From Hyphomicrobiales bacterium (GTDB taxonomy: Bacteria > Pseudomonadota > Alphaproteobacteria > Rhizobiales > Rhizobiaceae), in NCBI GenBank assembly GCA_900471525.1, contig UCEZ01000022.1, positions 3,716 through 67,715 of the forward strand: a stretch of 64,000 nucleotides of DNA, given 5' to 3'. The position numbers and the translations under genes were made by a program. Position 1 is the stretch's first letter. Each line of letters opens with the position of its first letter. Below the pieces are notes generated by a model. That model ran no database searches. It worked only from the letters and a program-made list of their open reading frames with translations, and had not been told where the DNA came from. Below, piece by piece: positions 19,062-27,195 of the stretch.

Positions 19062-20123
19062 TCAGTTTTTTTGTGTTTTTACCGGCAGGCCGGGCGTCGC
19101 CGCCTTGCCAGCAGCGCCCCGCTTGCGCTGCGCATAGCCGGCGATGCCGATGGCGACGAGTAGGGTGACGCCGTTGAACAGAGGCTCGACGAAGAACGAG
19201 CCGCCGATCTGCTGGATGCCGGAAATGCCGACGGCGAGAATGATGACACCGGTCATCGTGCCCCAGACATTGACCCGGCCGGGCTTGATGGTGGTGGAGC
19301 CGAGAAAGGCGCCGACCAGTGCCGGCAGCAGGTATTCCAGCCCGACGCTGGCCTGGCCGATGCGCAGCTTCGAGGCGAGCAGAACGCCGGCAAGCGCTGC
19401 CAGTGTGCCCGAGGAAACAAAGGCGCCGATGACGAAGCGGCGGACCGGAATTCCGTTGAGCGCCGCCGCCTTCGGGTTGGCGCCGATGGCATAGACGTAC
19501 CGGCCGATAGGCAGGTATTCGAGGATGACCCACAGTGCGACAGCGATGGCGATCACATAGAAGCCGGTGATCGGCAGACCGAAGACCATGGTTCCGTTGA
19601 GCGCATAAAAGCCTTCCGGCAGCACGCCGACCACCTGCCGGCCGCCGGTGTGCCAGAGCGCCAGTGCGTAGAGGATCGTGCCGGTGCCGAGCGTGGCGAT
19701 GAAACTGTCGATGCGCGCCACTTCGACCAGAAGGCCATTGAGGAAACCGGTGAAGGCGCCGAGCGCCAGCACGATGGCAACGGCGATCGGCCATGGCACA
19801 CCGAACATCGTCTGCAGGCTGATGGCGAGGATGTGCCAAAGCACAATGCCGTAGCCGACCGTCAGGTCGATGCGGCCCGATGCCATCGGGATCATCGCCG
19901 CCAGCGACAGGAGCGCGATGATCGCCTTGTCGGAGATGATCGAGCGCAGGTTGAGCAATGTCGGAAAGGTGCCGGGTAGAATGATCGAGAACAGCAGGAT
20001 CAGGGCGACCGTCAGAATGACGAGACCATAGACCGGGACATACCGGGCGATCTTCTGGCCCAGTGTGAGGCCGGCCAGTTCGCTGCGCGTCGGCTCAAGG
20101 GCGGTGGATTCGATCGATTGCAT
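19062..20123 (-). CDS. Sugar ABC transporter permease (RbsC-type)
   Basis: Membrane permease of 353 residues with about ten hydrophobic segments. It shows the RbsC family hallmarks GRIDLTVGYGIVLWHILA, the FIATLGTGTILYALAL segment and YAIGANPKAAALNGIPVRRF, the loop that contacts the ATPase. Located between the ATPase and binding-protein genes with short spacers, so it is part of a standard three-gene importer. The C-terminal tail is Lys-rich and not conserved. Confidence 0.92.
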   Translation of the reverse strand: MQSIESTALEPTRSELAGLTLGQKIARYVPVYGLVILTVALILLFSIILPGTFPTLLNLRSIISDKAIIALLSLAAMIPMASGRIDLTVGYGIVLWHILAISLQTMFGVPWPIAVAIVLALGAFTGFLNGLLVEVARIDSFIATLGTGTILYALALWHTGGRQVVGVLPEGFYALNGTMVFGLPITGFYVIAIAVALWVILEYLPIGRYVYAIGANPKAAALNGIPVRRFVIGAFVSSGTLAALAGVLLASKLRIGQASVGLEYLLPALVGAFLGSTTIKPGRVNVWGTMTGVIILAVGISGIQQIGGSFFVEPLFNGVTLLVAIGIAGYAQRKRGAAGKAATPGLPVKTQKN

Positions 20124-20143
20124 GGTCTTGCTCCCGTGGTCTC

Positions 20144-21640
20144 TTAGGCGGCTTCCGATGCCGAAGCGGCGGAAATGACGGCGGATGTGGTGAGGGCTTC
20201 GCCCTGAAGCTCGGCAACGATTCTGCCACGCGAAAACACCAGTGCGCGGTGGCAGATATGGGCGATCTCCTCGAAATCGGTGGAGACGACGACGACGGCA
20301 AGGCCGGCTTCCAGAGCGCGGGCGATCAGCTTGTATATCTCGGCCTTGGCGCCGACATCGACACCGGCGGTCGGGTCTTCCGCAACCAGCAGCTTGCGGC
20401 CGGTCACCAGCCAGCGGCCGACGACGATCTTCTGCTGGTTGCCGCCCGAAAGCGCCTCGATCGGCAGGCTCTGGTCGTTCGGACGAAGACCAACGGTTTC
20501 GCCGATTTTGCGGGCCTGCTCTGCCTCGTCGGCTGGCGACAGGAACGAGAACAGGCCGCGACCGGATGCGCCAGGATTGAGGAAAGTGTTTTCCCGCAGC
20601 GACAGAGACATGGCAACGGATTCTTCCGTGCGGTCACGCGCAATCAGCCCGATGCCGGATTTCATTGCCGCGACGGGGCTCGAAAGATCCGGCGTTTCGC
20701 CGTTGAGATGGATCACGCCGCCAAAGGCTTCGCAGCCGAACAGCGCGCGGCCGATCAGTTCCTGTCCGGCGCCACGCAGGCCGACAAGGCCAAGCAGTTC
20801 GTTCTGGCGAATATCGAACGAGACCGGGCCGGTGCCGGCGCAGGTCAGGTTTTTGGCTGCGAGGACTGTCTTGCCCGGCGTGCACGCCGCCTTGACGAAA
20901 AGCTGGTTGGCCGGGCGGCCGACGATCATCTCGATCAGGTCGTCAGGCCGCGTTTCGCTGACCGGGCGCTGGCCCACCAGCTTGCCGTCGCGCAAGACGG
21001 CGACACGGTCGGCGATGCGGAAAATTTCGTCCAGCCGGTGCGAGACATAGATCATGCCGACGCCGCGCTCTTTCAGCGGACGGATGGCGTTGAACAGCCG
21101 TTCGACCTCGTCGGCCGGAAGGCTGGCGGTCGGTTCGTCGAGCACCAGCACGTCGGCCTCGACGGCAAGCGCGCGGGCGATGGCAACGAGCGATTTTTCC
21201 GTGCGGGTGAGGTCCTGGACGCGGGTGCTCGGGTCGAAATCGCAGCCGACCAGTTCCAGCGCCTCGCGGGCACGGTCCTCTGTTTGGCGCCAGTCGATCA
21301 GTCGCGAGCGCATGGAAAAGCCCTGCGCCAGACCGACATTCTCGCCGACCGTCATCCATTCGATCAGGCCGAGGTCCTGGTGGATGAAGGCGACCGGCTG
21401 GCGTGTGTTGGGTTTCGGTGGGCGGTGGCTGTAGGGTTCGCCGCGAAACAGGATCTGGCCGCCGTCGGGCTTGTAGATACCGGCAAGCGTCTTGATGAGC
21501 GTCGACTTGCCGGCGCCGTTCTCGCCGAGAAGCGCAAGGATTTCGCCGGGGAGCAGATCGATGGAAACGTTTTCGAGCGCGCGGGTACCGCCAAAGACTT
21601 TGGTGATCCCCTTGAACTCGATGAGTTTGCGATTGTCCAT
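20144..21640 (-). CDS. Sugar ABC transporter ATP-binding protein (RbsA-type, two NBDs)
   Basis: ATPase of 498 residues with two nucleotide-binding halves. The first has Walker A LGENGAGKST and Walker B VLVLDEPTASLP. The second starts around residue 250, lacks a canonical Walker A (GLRGAGQELIGRALFG), but keeps the signature LSGGNQQK and LLVAEDPTAGVD; this asymmetry is normal for RbsA/XylG/MglA proteins. ATG 21640 is preferred to the upstream TTG at 21655 because GGGAGGGG lies just upstream of it. First gene of the importer operon, behind the 21667 operator. Confidence 0.93.
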   Translation of the reverse strand: MDNRKLIEFKGITKVFGGTRALENVSIDLLPGEILALLGENGAGKSTLIKTLAGIYKPDGGQILFRGEPYSHRPPKPNTRQPVAFIHQDLGLIEWMTVGENVGLAQGFSMRSRLIDWRQTEDRAREALELVGCDFDPSTRVQDLTRTEKSLVAIARALAVEADVLVLDEPTASLPADEVERLFNAIRPLKERGVGMIYVSHRLDEIFRIADRVAVLRDGKLVGQRPVSETRPDDLIEMIVGRPANQLFVKAACTPGKTVLAAKNLTCAGTGPVSFDIRQNELLGLVGLRGAGQELIGRALFGCEAFGGVIHLNGETPDLSSPVAAMKSGIGLIARDRTEESVAMSLSLRENTFLNPGASGRGLFSFLSPADEAEQARKIGETVGLRPNDQSLPIEALSGGNQQKIVVGRWLVTGRKLLVAEDPTAGVDVGAKAEIYKLIARALEAGLAVVVVSTDFEEIAHICHRALVFSRGRIVAELQGEALTTSAVISAASASEAA

Positions 21641-21666
21641 CTCTGCCCCTCCCAAAGCGTCGATTA

Positions 21667-21690
21667 AGATATGTTATCGATAACATATCT
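21667..21690. promoter_or_regulatory. GntR-like (LacI family) operator, perfect 24-bp palindrome
   Basis: AGATATGTTATC followed directly by its exact reverse complement, 27 nt upstream of the sugar-ATPase start. On the reverse strand TTGACT (21700-21695) and TAACAT with an 18-bp spacer form a promoter whose spacer and -10 box are covered by the palindrome, so binding would repress. The core matches two other sites at 23971 and 27112, and resembles the ATGTTAC type box of E. coli GntR. Confidence 0.85.
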
Positions 21691-21730
21691 GCTTAGTCAA
21701 GGACCGATGTTCGTCCCGGTCCAGATTTTG

Positions 21731-22621
21731 TTAGGAAAGCGTGCCGTCGAGCAGGCGCATCATCTCAGCGGAATCGCGCGCACCCAGGCCGGCAGCGCAA
21801 AGCAGCCGGTGGATCTCGACCACCTGGCCGGTCATGGGCAGCGGTGTCTTCGTCTTCAGCGCGAAGGCCTGCAGCGAATCCAGATCCTTCAGCATGTTGT
21901 CGATCCGTCCCGTCGGCGTGTAGTCGCGGGCGGCGAACTTGCCCATGAATTCCTGCAGGATGCTGGAATCGGCGCGGCCGCCGGCAAGCGCTGCCGGAAT
22001 GGAAGCAGGATCGACGCCGCCTGCTTCGGCCAGTTTCGTCGCCTCGGCGACAGCCTGGAAGATCACCGCACAGAACAGCTGGTTGATGAGTTTCGTGGTC
22101 TGCCCCGCACCACTTCCGCCCATGCGCGTGTAATTGCGGGCGAGGTGCTGCATGACGGTGCGGGCGCGCTCGAAATCGGCCTCCTCGCCGCCGGCCATGA
22201 TGGTCAGTCGCCCGGCAAGCGCACCGGGCACGCCGCCCGAAAGCGGGCAGTCGACCCATTTCATGCCGGTCTCTGCTGCCAGCCGCACCGACATTTCGGC
22301 CGTGTCGGCGGGGTCGATCGATGACATGTCAATGAGGAGCTTCGTTGCATCGGCGCCCGCGCAGACGCCTTCTGGCCCGAAGACAACGGCGCGGACGATG
22401 CTGGCATGGTTGAGGCTGAGGATGACGAAGTCATTCGCGCGTGTCGCTTCGGCAGCGGAGGAAGCAGCACTGGCGCCCTTGTCCGTCAGCGCCTTGACCT
22501 TGACCCGATCAAGGTCAAACACGGTGACGTTCTGGCCCGTCTCGATCAGCCGTGTCGCGATGGCCGAACCCATGATCCCGGCGCCGATGACGGCGACCCT
22601 GCAGGCTTGCGCATCGGTCAT
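21731..22621 (-). CDS. NAD(P)-dependent beta-hydroxyacid dehydrogenase (3-hydroxyisobutyrate dehydrogenase family)
   Basis: Dehydrogenase of 296 residues. The N-terminal Rossmann motif VAVIGAGIMGSAIATRL is at about 9-24; the substrate-binding signature reads DCPLSGGVPGALAGRLTIMAGG, and the catalytic lysine region GAGQTTKLINQ. Such enzymes oxidise 3-hydroxyisobutyrate, tartronate semialdehyde, 6-phosphogluconate-like or sulfolactaldehyde substrates. Its start overlaps the gntK stop codon (ATGA), so it belongs to the idnO-gntK operon and probably acts on a hexonate-derived intermediate. The precise substrate is not evident. Confidence 0.8.
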   Translation of the reverse strand: MTDAQACRVAVIGAGIMGSAIATRLIETGQNVTVFDLDRVKVKALTDKGASAASSAAEATRANDFVILSLNHASIVRAVVFGPEGVCAGADATKLLIDMSSIDPADTAEMSVRLAAETGMKWVDCPLSGGVPGALAGRLTIMAGGEEADFERARTVMQHLARNYTRMGGSGAGQTTKLINQLFCAVIFQAVAEATKLAEAGGVDPASIPAALAGGRADSSILQEFMGKFAARDYTPTGRIDNMLKDLDSLQAFALKTKTPLPMTGQVVEIHRLLCAAGLGARDSAEMMRLLDGTLS

Positions 22622-23160
22622 GGTTCAACTCCGTTCAGGGCGGCAAGGCCTTTGAGGGCCGTTGTTGTGATGACATCGGGCGAAGGGGCGACATCGACGG
22701 TCACGACAAGCCTTTCGCCTTCCGGGCTTTCCAGTGTCGCGAGCTGACTGTCGAGCAGGGAAGCCTTGAAAAAATGCCCCGGACGTTCGGTCATTCGTTG
22801 CAACAGGATATCGCGCGATCCCTTCAAATAGACGAAGACGAGGGGTCGCCCGGCAGCCTGCCGCAGCTGGTCGCGGTAGATCCGCTTCAGGGCCGAGCAG
22901 GAAATGACGATGCCCGCATCGTCCGCTTCGGCGAGACGCTTGCCAATGATCTCAAGCCATGGCCACCGGTCACCGTCGTCGAGGGGAATGCCCTGCGACA
23001 TCTTGGCAATGTTTTCGGCTGGATGCAGGCTGTCGCCTTCGACGTAGGGCAGGCCCAGATGTGCCGCCAGCCGCTCGCCGATCGACGACTTGCCGCAGCC
23101 GCTGACGCCCATGACGATGATCGGGCCTTTAAAGGCAGGTAGTGATGCCGCCGTCGACAT
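22618..23160 (-). CDS. gntK: Gluconokinase
   Basis: Enzyme of 180 residues that phosphorylates D-gluconate to 6-phosphogluconate. It has the P-loop GVSGCGKSS (18-26), the EGDSLHPAENIAKMSQGIPLDD segment and the CSALKRIYRDQLR motif, all characteristic of GntK/IdnK. The start ATG at 23160 lies inside the 3' end of the upstream dehydrogenase gene (32-bp overlap), and its own ribosome-binding site is weak, so translational coupling is likely. It is the last step of the idonate route in this locus. Confidence 0.93.
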   Translation of the reverse strand: MSTAASLPAFKGPIIVMGVSGCGKSSIGERLAAHLGLPYVEGDSLHPAENIAKMSQGIPLDDGDRWPWLEIIGKRLAEADDAGIVISCSALKRIYRDQLRQAAGRPLVFVYLKGSRDILLQRMTERPGHFFKASLLDSQLATLESPEGERLVVTVDVAPSPDVITTTALKGLAALNGVEP

Positions 23161-23896
23161 AGAGCGTGTGTCCGTTCACGAAAGAGGATGCGTTGCCGGC
23201 AAGGAAAACTGCCGATCCAACCAGCTCATCGACATTGCCCCAGCGGCCAGCCGGCGTGCGCTTTTCCAGCCAGCCTGAAAATTCGGCGCTGTCGACCAAT
23301 GCCTGATTGAGCGGTGTCTTGAAATAACCGGGCGCGATGGCGTTGATCTGGATGCCGTATTTCGCCCAGTCGGCGCACATGCCGCGCGTCAGGTTTTTCA
23401 CGGCGCCCTTGGTGGCCGTGTAGGGCGCGATACCCGGACGAGCCAGCTCGCTTTGCACCGAGGCGATGTTGATGATCTTGCCTTTGCCACGCGCAATCAT
23501 GTGCCTGGCAACGGCCTGGCCGACATAGAAGACGCTGGAGATATTGGTGGTCAGCAGCAGTTCCCACTTGTCGGCCGGGAAGTCTTCCAGCGGCGTACGG
23601 AACTGCATGCCGGCATTGTTGACGAGGATGTCGATCGGTCCGATGTCTGCCTCGATAGCGGCGACGCCGTTTGCAACCGAATCCTTGTCCGTTACATCGA
23701 AGACTGCCGCATGCGCGGTATGGCCACCTTTGCGCAGCGTTTCGACTGCGGCTTCGACCTTGTCCGGCGAGCGGCCATTGAGGATGACCTCGGCACCATG
23801 CGCGGCCAATCCTTCGGCGAGTGCATAGCCGATACCCTGGCTCGATCCGGTCACCAGTGCCCGGCGCCCGCTCAGGTCGAACAATGGAAATACCAT
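23129..23896 (-). CDS. idnO: Gluconate 5-dehydrogenase (5-keto-D-gluconate reductase)
   Basis: SDR enzyme of 255 residues, interconverting 5-keto-D-gluconate and D-gluconate. Cofactor motif TGSSQGIG is at 16-23, NNAG at 93-96, and the catalytic S146, Y159 and K163 are all present. The whole sequence resembles IdnO/Gno. It is the first gene of the leftward operon idnO-gntK-dehydrogenase, directly behind the 23971 operator, and the presence of gntK and idnD nearby supports the specific name. Other SDRs of sugar acids are the alternative. Confidence 0.87.
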   Translation of the reverse strand: MVFPLFDLSGRRALVTGSSQGIGYALAEGLAAHGAEVILNGRSPDKVEAAVETLRKGGHTAHAAVFDVTDKDSVANGVAAIEADIGPIDILVNNAGMQFRTPLEDFPADKWELLLTTNISSVFYVGQAVARHMIARGKGKIINIASVQSELARPGIAPYTATKGAVKNLTRGMCADWAKYGIQINAIAPGYFKTPLNQALVDSAEFSGWLEKRTPAGRWGNVDELVGSAVFLAGNASSFVNGHTLYVDGGITTCL

Positions 23897-23963
23897 TCAA
23901 AAGCCTCCCGCTTCTCCCGAACCGTTTCATCTTGCGCTGCCTGTTTACAGCGCCCGGTTTCTA

Positions 23964-23993
23964 TTGACACATATGTTATCGATAACATATCAA
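23964..23993. promoter_or_regulatory. GntR-like operator overlapping a promoter, idnO / 2-ketoacid reductase intergenic region
   Basis: A perfect 20-bp palindrome at 23971-23990 (ATATGTTATC plus its reverse complement). On the + strand TTGACA (23964-23969) and TATCAA (23988-23993), 18 bp apart, flank it, so the repressor would cover the spacer and -10 box of the rightward promoter. It lies between the divergent idnO and 24022 genes and can control both. Confidence 0.86.
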
Positions 23994-24021
23994 GTCAAGC
24001 AAGAAAATTCAGGAGGTAAAC

Positions 24022-24963
24022 ATGTCGAAGCCAGAGGTTCTTATGATCGGCCCCTATCCCGCCTGGGACATGGAGGATCTTGATAGCCGCTATGTCATCC
24101 ATCGGCTTTGGGAGGCAAAAGACCGCGACGCGTTTCTGGCCGAACATGCAGGCAGCATTCGTGCGATCGCCACGCGCGGCGAGCTCGGCGCCTCCGCCGA
24201 TCTGATGAAAAGGCTGCCCAAGCTCGAAATCGTCAGCTGCTACGGCGTTGGTACGGATGCGATCGATCTTCGCTTTGCCCGCGAAAACGGCATCCGCGTA
24301 ACCAACACGCCGGACGTTCTGACTGAAGATGTGGCTGATCTCGGCATGGCGCTGATGCTTGCCGCCGCGCGGCAACTCCCCGCCGGTGATGCTTATGTCC
24401 GCGAGGGACATTGGGTGAAGGGCAACATGGCCCTGACGACCCGTGTTTGCGGCAAGCGTATCGGCGTCGTCGGCATGGGGCGGATCGGCGCTGCCTTTGC
24501 CCGGCGCGCGGCCGCCTTCGACTGCGCCATCTCCTATTTCGCCCGCACACCGAAGCCGGACCTTCCCTATACCTTCGTTGGCGATCTGATCGCGCTCGCC
24601 CGGCAATCGGATTTCCTGGTGGTAACGCTTGCCGGGGGGGAGGGCACGCGCGGCATCGTCACCGGCGACGTCATTGATGCACTGGGGCCGGACGGCATCT
24701 TCGTCAACATTTCGCGCGGCACGACCGTGGACGAGGCGGCTTTGCTCGACGCACTGGAACAGGGCCGGATAAGGGGTGCCGGGCTGGATGTGTTCCTGAA
24801 CGAACCGGCCATCGATTCGCGGTTTGTCGGCTTGCGCAACACTGTCCTGCAGCCGCACCATGGCAGCGGCACAGTTGAAACACGGCAGGCGATGGGCAAG
24901 CTGGTGCGCGATAATCTGGCGGCGCATTTTTCAGGCGCGCCGTTGTTGACGCCGGTTGCTTGA
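24022..24963 (+). CDS. D-2-hydroxyacid dehydrogenase (2-ketogluconate / hydroxypyruvate reductase-like)
   Basis: NAD(P)H-dependent reductase of 313 residues. The Rossmann motif VVGMGRIGAAFARR, the catalytic Arg in NISRGTTVDE, Glu in FLNEPAID and His in LQPHHGSGT are all present. Proteins of this group reduce 2-ketogluconate, hydroxypyruvate or glyoxylate. The gene is preceded by AGGAGG and lies in an idonate/gluconate cluster with a shared operator, so 2-keto-D-gluconate or 2,5-diketogluconate reduction is plausible; this is inference from context. Confidence 0.84.
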   Translation: MSKPEVLMIGPYPAWDMEDLDSRYVIHRLWEAKDRDAFLAEHAGSIRAIATRGELGASADLMKRLPKLEIVSCYGVGTDAIDLRFARENGIRVTNTPDVLTEDVADLGMALMLAAARQLPAGDAYVREGHWVKGNMALTTRVCGKRIGVVGMGRIGAAFARRAAAFDCAISYFARTPKPDLPYTFVGDLIALARQSDFLVVTLAGGEGTRGIVTGDVIDALGPDGIFVNISRGTTVDEAALLDALEQGRIRGAGLDVFLNEPAIDSRFVGLRNTVLQPHHGSGTVETRQAMGKLVRDNLAAHFSGAPLLTPVA

Positions 24964-24981
24964 GGCGGAGAAGGAGAGATC

Positions 24982-26013
24982 ATGAAATCCGTTGTCATCC
25001 ATGCGGCGAAAGACCTGCGTATCGAGGAGACCGATCCGGGCACAGCCGGGCCGGGTCAGGTCGAGATCGCTATCGAGGCTGGCGGCATCTGTGGCTCCGA
25101 CCTGCATTATTACAATCATGGCGGCTTCGGCACGATCCGGCTGCGCGAGCCGATGATCCTCGGGCATGAGATCGCCGGCACGATCAAGGTTCTCGGCAGC
25201 GGCGTTTCCGGTCTTGCCGTGGGCGACCGCGTCGCCGTGTCCCCGAGCCGACCGTGCAATGCCTGCGACTATTGCCTCAAGGGACAGCAGAACCATTGTC
25301 TCAACATGCGCTTCTATGGCAGCGCCATGCCGATGCCGCATATCCAGGGCGCCTTTCGCCAGCGTTTGGTCGCCGAAAGCTGGCAGTGCCACAAGGTCGC
25401 CGATGGCGTCTCGATCAATGAGGCAGCCTTTGCCGAGCCCTTCGCCGTCACGCTGCACGCGGTCAACCGCGCAGGGTCGCTTCTTGGCAAGCGCGTGCTG
25501 GTCACCGGTTGCGGCCCGATCGGCGCGCTCTGCATCCTGGCTGCCCGCGCTCACGGCGCGCAGGAAATCGTCGCTACTGATGTCATGGACGCGGTACTCT
25601 TGAAGGCGCTCGAAGTTGGCGCCGACCGCACCATCAATGTCGCCACGGATGGCGACAAGCTTGCCGCCTATTCCGCGAACAAGGGATATTTCGACGTGAT
25701 GTTCGAGGCGTCCGGCAACGAGCGGGCCGTCCGCTCTGGCCTCGACGTTCTGAAGCCCCGCGGCATTCTCATGCAGCTGGGGCTCGGCGGCGATGTCTCC
25801 ATCCCGCAGAACGTGATCGTGGCGAAGGAAATCGACATGCGCGGCAGCTTCCGGTTTCACGAGGAGTTTGCGCTTGCCGTCGATCTCATCAATCATCGCC
25901 GGGTCGATGTAAAACCGCTTCTGACAGGTATCTTCGATCTCGACGATGCCGTGGCCGCCTTCGAGACCGCGGGCGATCGCAGCCGGTCGATGAAGGTGCA
26001 GCTTTCGTTCTGA
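24982..26013 (+). CDS. idnD: L-idonate 5-dehydrogenase
   Basis: Zinc-dependent MDR of 343 residues that oxidises L-idonate to 5-keto-D-gluconate. Catalytic zinc ligands C37 and H62-E63, and four structural-zinc cysteines (C92, C95, C98, C106) are visible. The nucleotide-binding motif reads TGCGPIGALC. The combination with idnO and gntK completes the route idonate, 5-ketogluconate, gluconate, 6-phosphogluconate. It lies 18 nt after the 2-hydroxyacid dehydrogenase gene. Sorbitol or threonine dehydrogenase-like activity is the alternative for an isolated MDR. Confidence 0.88.
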   Translation: MKSVVIHAAKDLRIEETDPGTAGPGQVEIAIEAGGICGSDLHYYNHGGFGTIRLREPMILGHEIAGTIKVLGSGVSGLAVGDRVAVSPSRPCNACDYCLKGQQNHCLNMRFYGSAMPMPHIQGAFRQRLVAESWQCHKVADGVSINEAAFAEPFAVTLHAVNRAGSLLGKRVLVTGCGPIGALCILAARAHGAQEIVATDVMDAVLLKALEVGADRTINVATDGDKLAAYSANKGYFDVMFEASGNERAVRSGLDVLKPRGILMQLGLGGDVSIPQNVIVAKEIDMRGSFRFHEEFALAVDLINHRRVDVKPLLTGIFDLDDAVAAFETAGDRSRSMKVQLSF

Positions 26014-27063
26014 TCAGGTGCTTTCGCGCTCGACAACGCGGAAGTCGGTCAGCGTGATGCGCTCCGGTTCCTCCGTCGCCATGCCCTGTATGGTCTGCGT
26101 CAATTTCAGCGCTGCCTGCCTGCCGATACCATAGCAGTCGACATTGATCGTCGTCATGCGCGGATGACAGCAGGCGGCGATTTCATAGTCACCAAAGCCG
26201 GCAATGGCGATATCGTCCGGTACCTTCATTCCCCGGCGCTGGCATTCCATCAGTGCACCAAAGGCTGAAAGGTCTGAAACGCAAAGTGCCACCTGCGTAT
26301 CGGGCCAGCGCTCAAGCATGCTGACGACGGCCTGCGCGCCCTGTTCCATCGAGATTGGCGGGACACCGAACGAGATCACCCGATCGGATGGCAGGCCCAG
26401 TCGCTCCAACGCGCGCACGAACCCGCCGCGCCGCTGGCTGCCGCGCGTGTCACGCGCCGTAGTGCCGCCGATATAGCCGAAGCGCTCGTAGCCTTTGGCG
26501 GCCAGCGTTTCGACCAGCAGTTCCATCGCGGCGCCATTGGAAAAGCCGACGACCTTGTCGATAGGGTCGGCCGGTGTGTCCCAGGTTTCGATGACCGGGA
26601 TGCCGGCCTGTTCCAGCATCCGCCGCCCTCTCGGCGTGTGGGCGCCACCGGTCAGGATGATGCCTTCGGGTCGCCGCCGCAGCATGGCTTCGATCAGTTC
26701 CTCTTCTCGCTCGACCGAATAGTTGGTGTAGCCCAGGAGCAGTTGCAGGCCAGTCCCCTCCAGCGCGTCGGTGATGCCGCGTGCCGTGTCGGAAAAGTTG
26801 GAATTGTTGATGGACGGAATGATTGCGGCGACGAAGCCCGTGCGCCGGGATGACAGGCTGCCAGCCGATTGATCGAGAACGTAGCCGAGTTCGTTGATGG
26901 CTTGCGTGATGCGCTCGCGCGTCGCCTTGGAAACATGGCTGCCTTCCTTCAACGCCCGGGACACGGTCATGGCCGAAACGCCGGCGCGACGGGCGACATC
27001 GTTCATGGTCGGCGCTTCGCCCGTCTTGCCGTCGCCCATCTTCCCATCGGCTGTCTTCGTCAT
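26014..27063 (-). CDS. LacI family repressor, GntR-like
   Basis: Repressor of 349 residues. The helix-turn-helix is at about 19-44 (TMNDVARRAGVSAMTVSRAL), followed by a hinge helix (LDQSAGSLSSRRTGFVAAI) and a periplasmic-binding-protein-like effector domain. The sequence resembles gluconate repressors of the GntR/IdnR type. A longer frame would run to 27399 and overlap the divergent gene; ATG 27063 is where the conserved protein begins. It is probably autoregulated through 27112-27131 and controls the sites at 21667 and 23971, with gluconate or 6-phosphogluconate as inducer (inference). Confidence 0.9.
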   Translation of the reverse strand: MTKTADGKMGDGKTGEAPTMNDVARRAGVSAMTVSRALKEGSHVSKATRERITQAINELGYVLDQSAGSLSSRRTGFVAAIIPSINNSNFSDTARGITDALEGTGLQLLLGYTNYSVEREEELIEAMLRRRPEGIILTGGAHTPRGRRMLEQAGIPVIETWDTPADPIDKVVGFSNGAAMELLVETLAAKGYERFGYIGGTTARDTRGSQRRGGFVRALERLGLPSDRVISFGVPPISMEQGAQAVVSMLERWPDTQVALCVSDLSAFGALMECQRRGMKVPDDIAIAGFGDYEIAACCHPRMTTINVDCYGIGRQAALKLTQTIQGMATEEPERITLTDFRVVEREST

Positions 27064-27111
27064 AGTCTGTTCCCGTCCGGACGACCGTCTCAAAAACCTG
27101 TTTATCACCTG

Positions 27112-27131
27112 TGATGTTATCGCTATCATCA
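27112..27131. promoter_or_regulatory. Imperfect GntR-like operator upstream of the lacI-type gene
   Basis: TGATGTTATC followed by GCTATCATCA: 8 of 10 paired positions, and the left half matches the ATGTTATC core of the two perfect sites. It sits 49 nt upstream of the repressor start and 65 nt upstream of the divergent gluconolactonase-like gene. It is weaker than the other two sites, as expected for autoregulation. Confidence 0.65.
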
Positions 27132-27195
27132 ATAGGAAACAACCGGTCAGCCGATGGTCGGCATAGGGTAAAATTCGCGGTGAGGAGGAGTTTGC

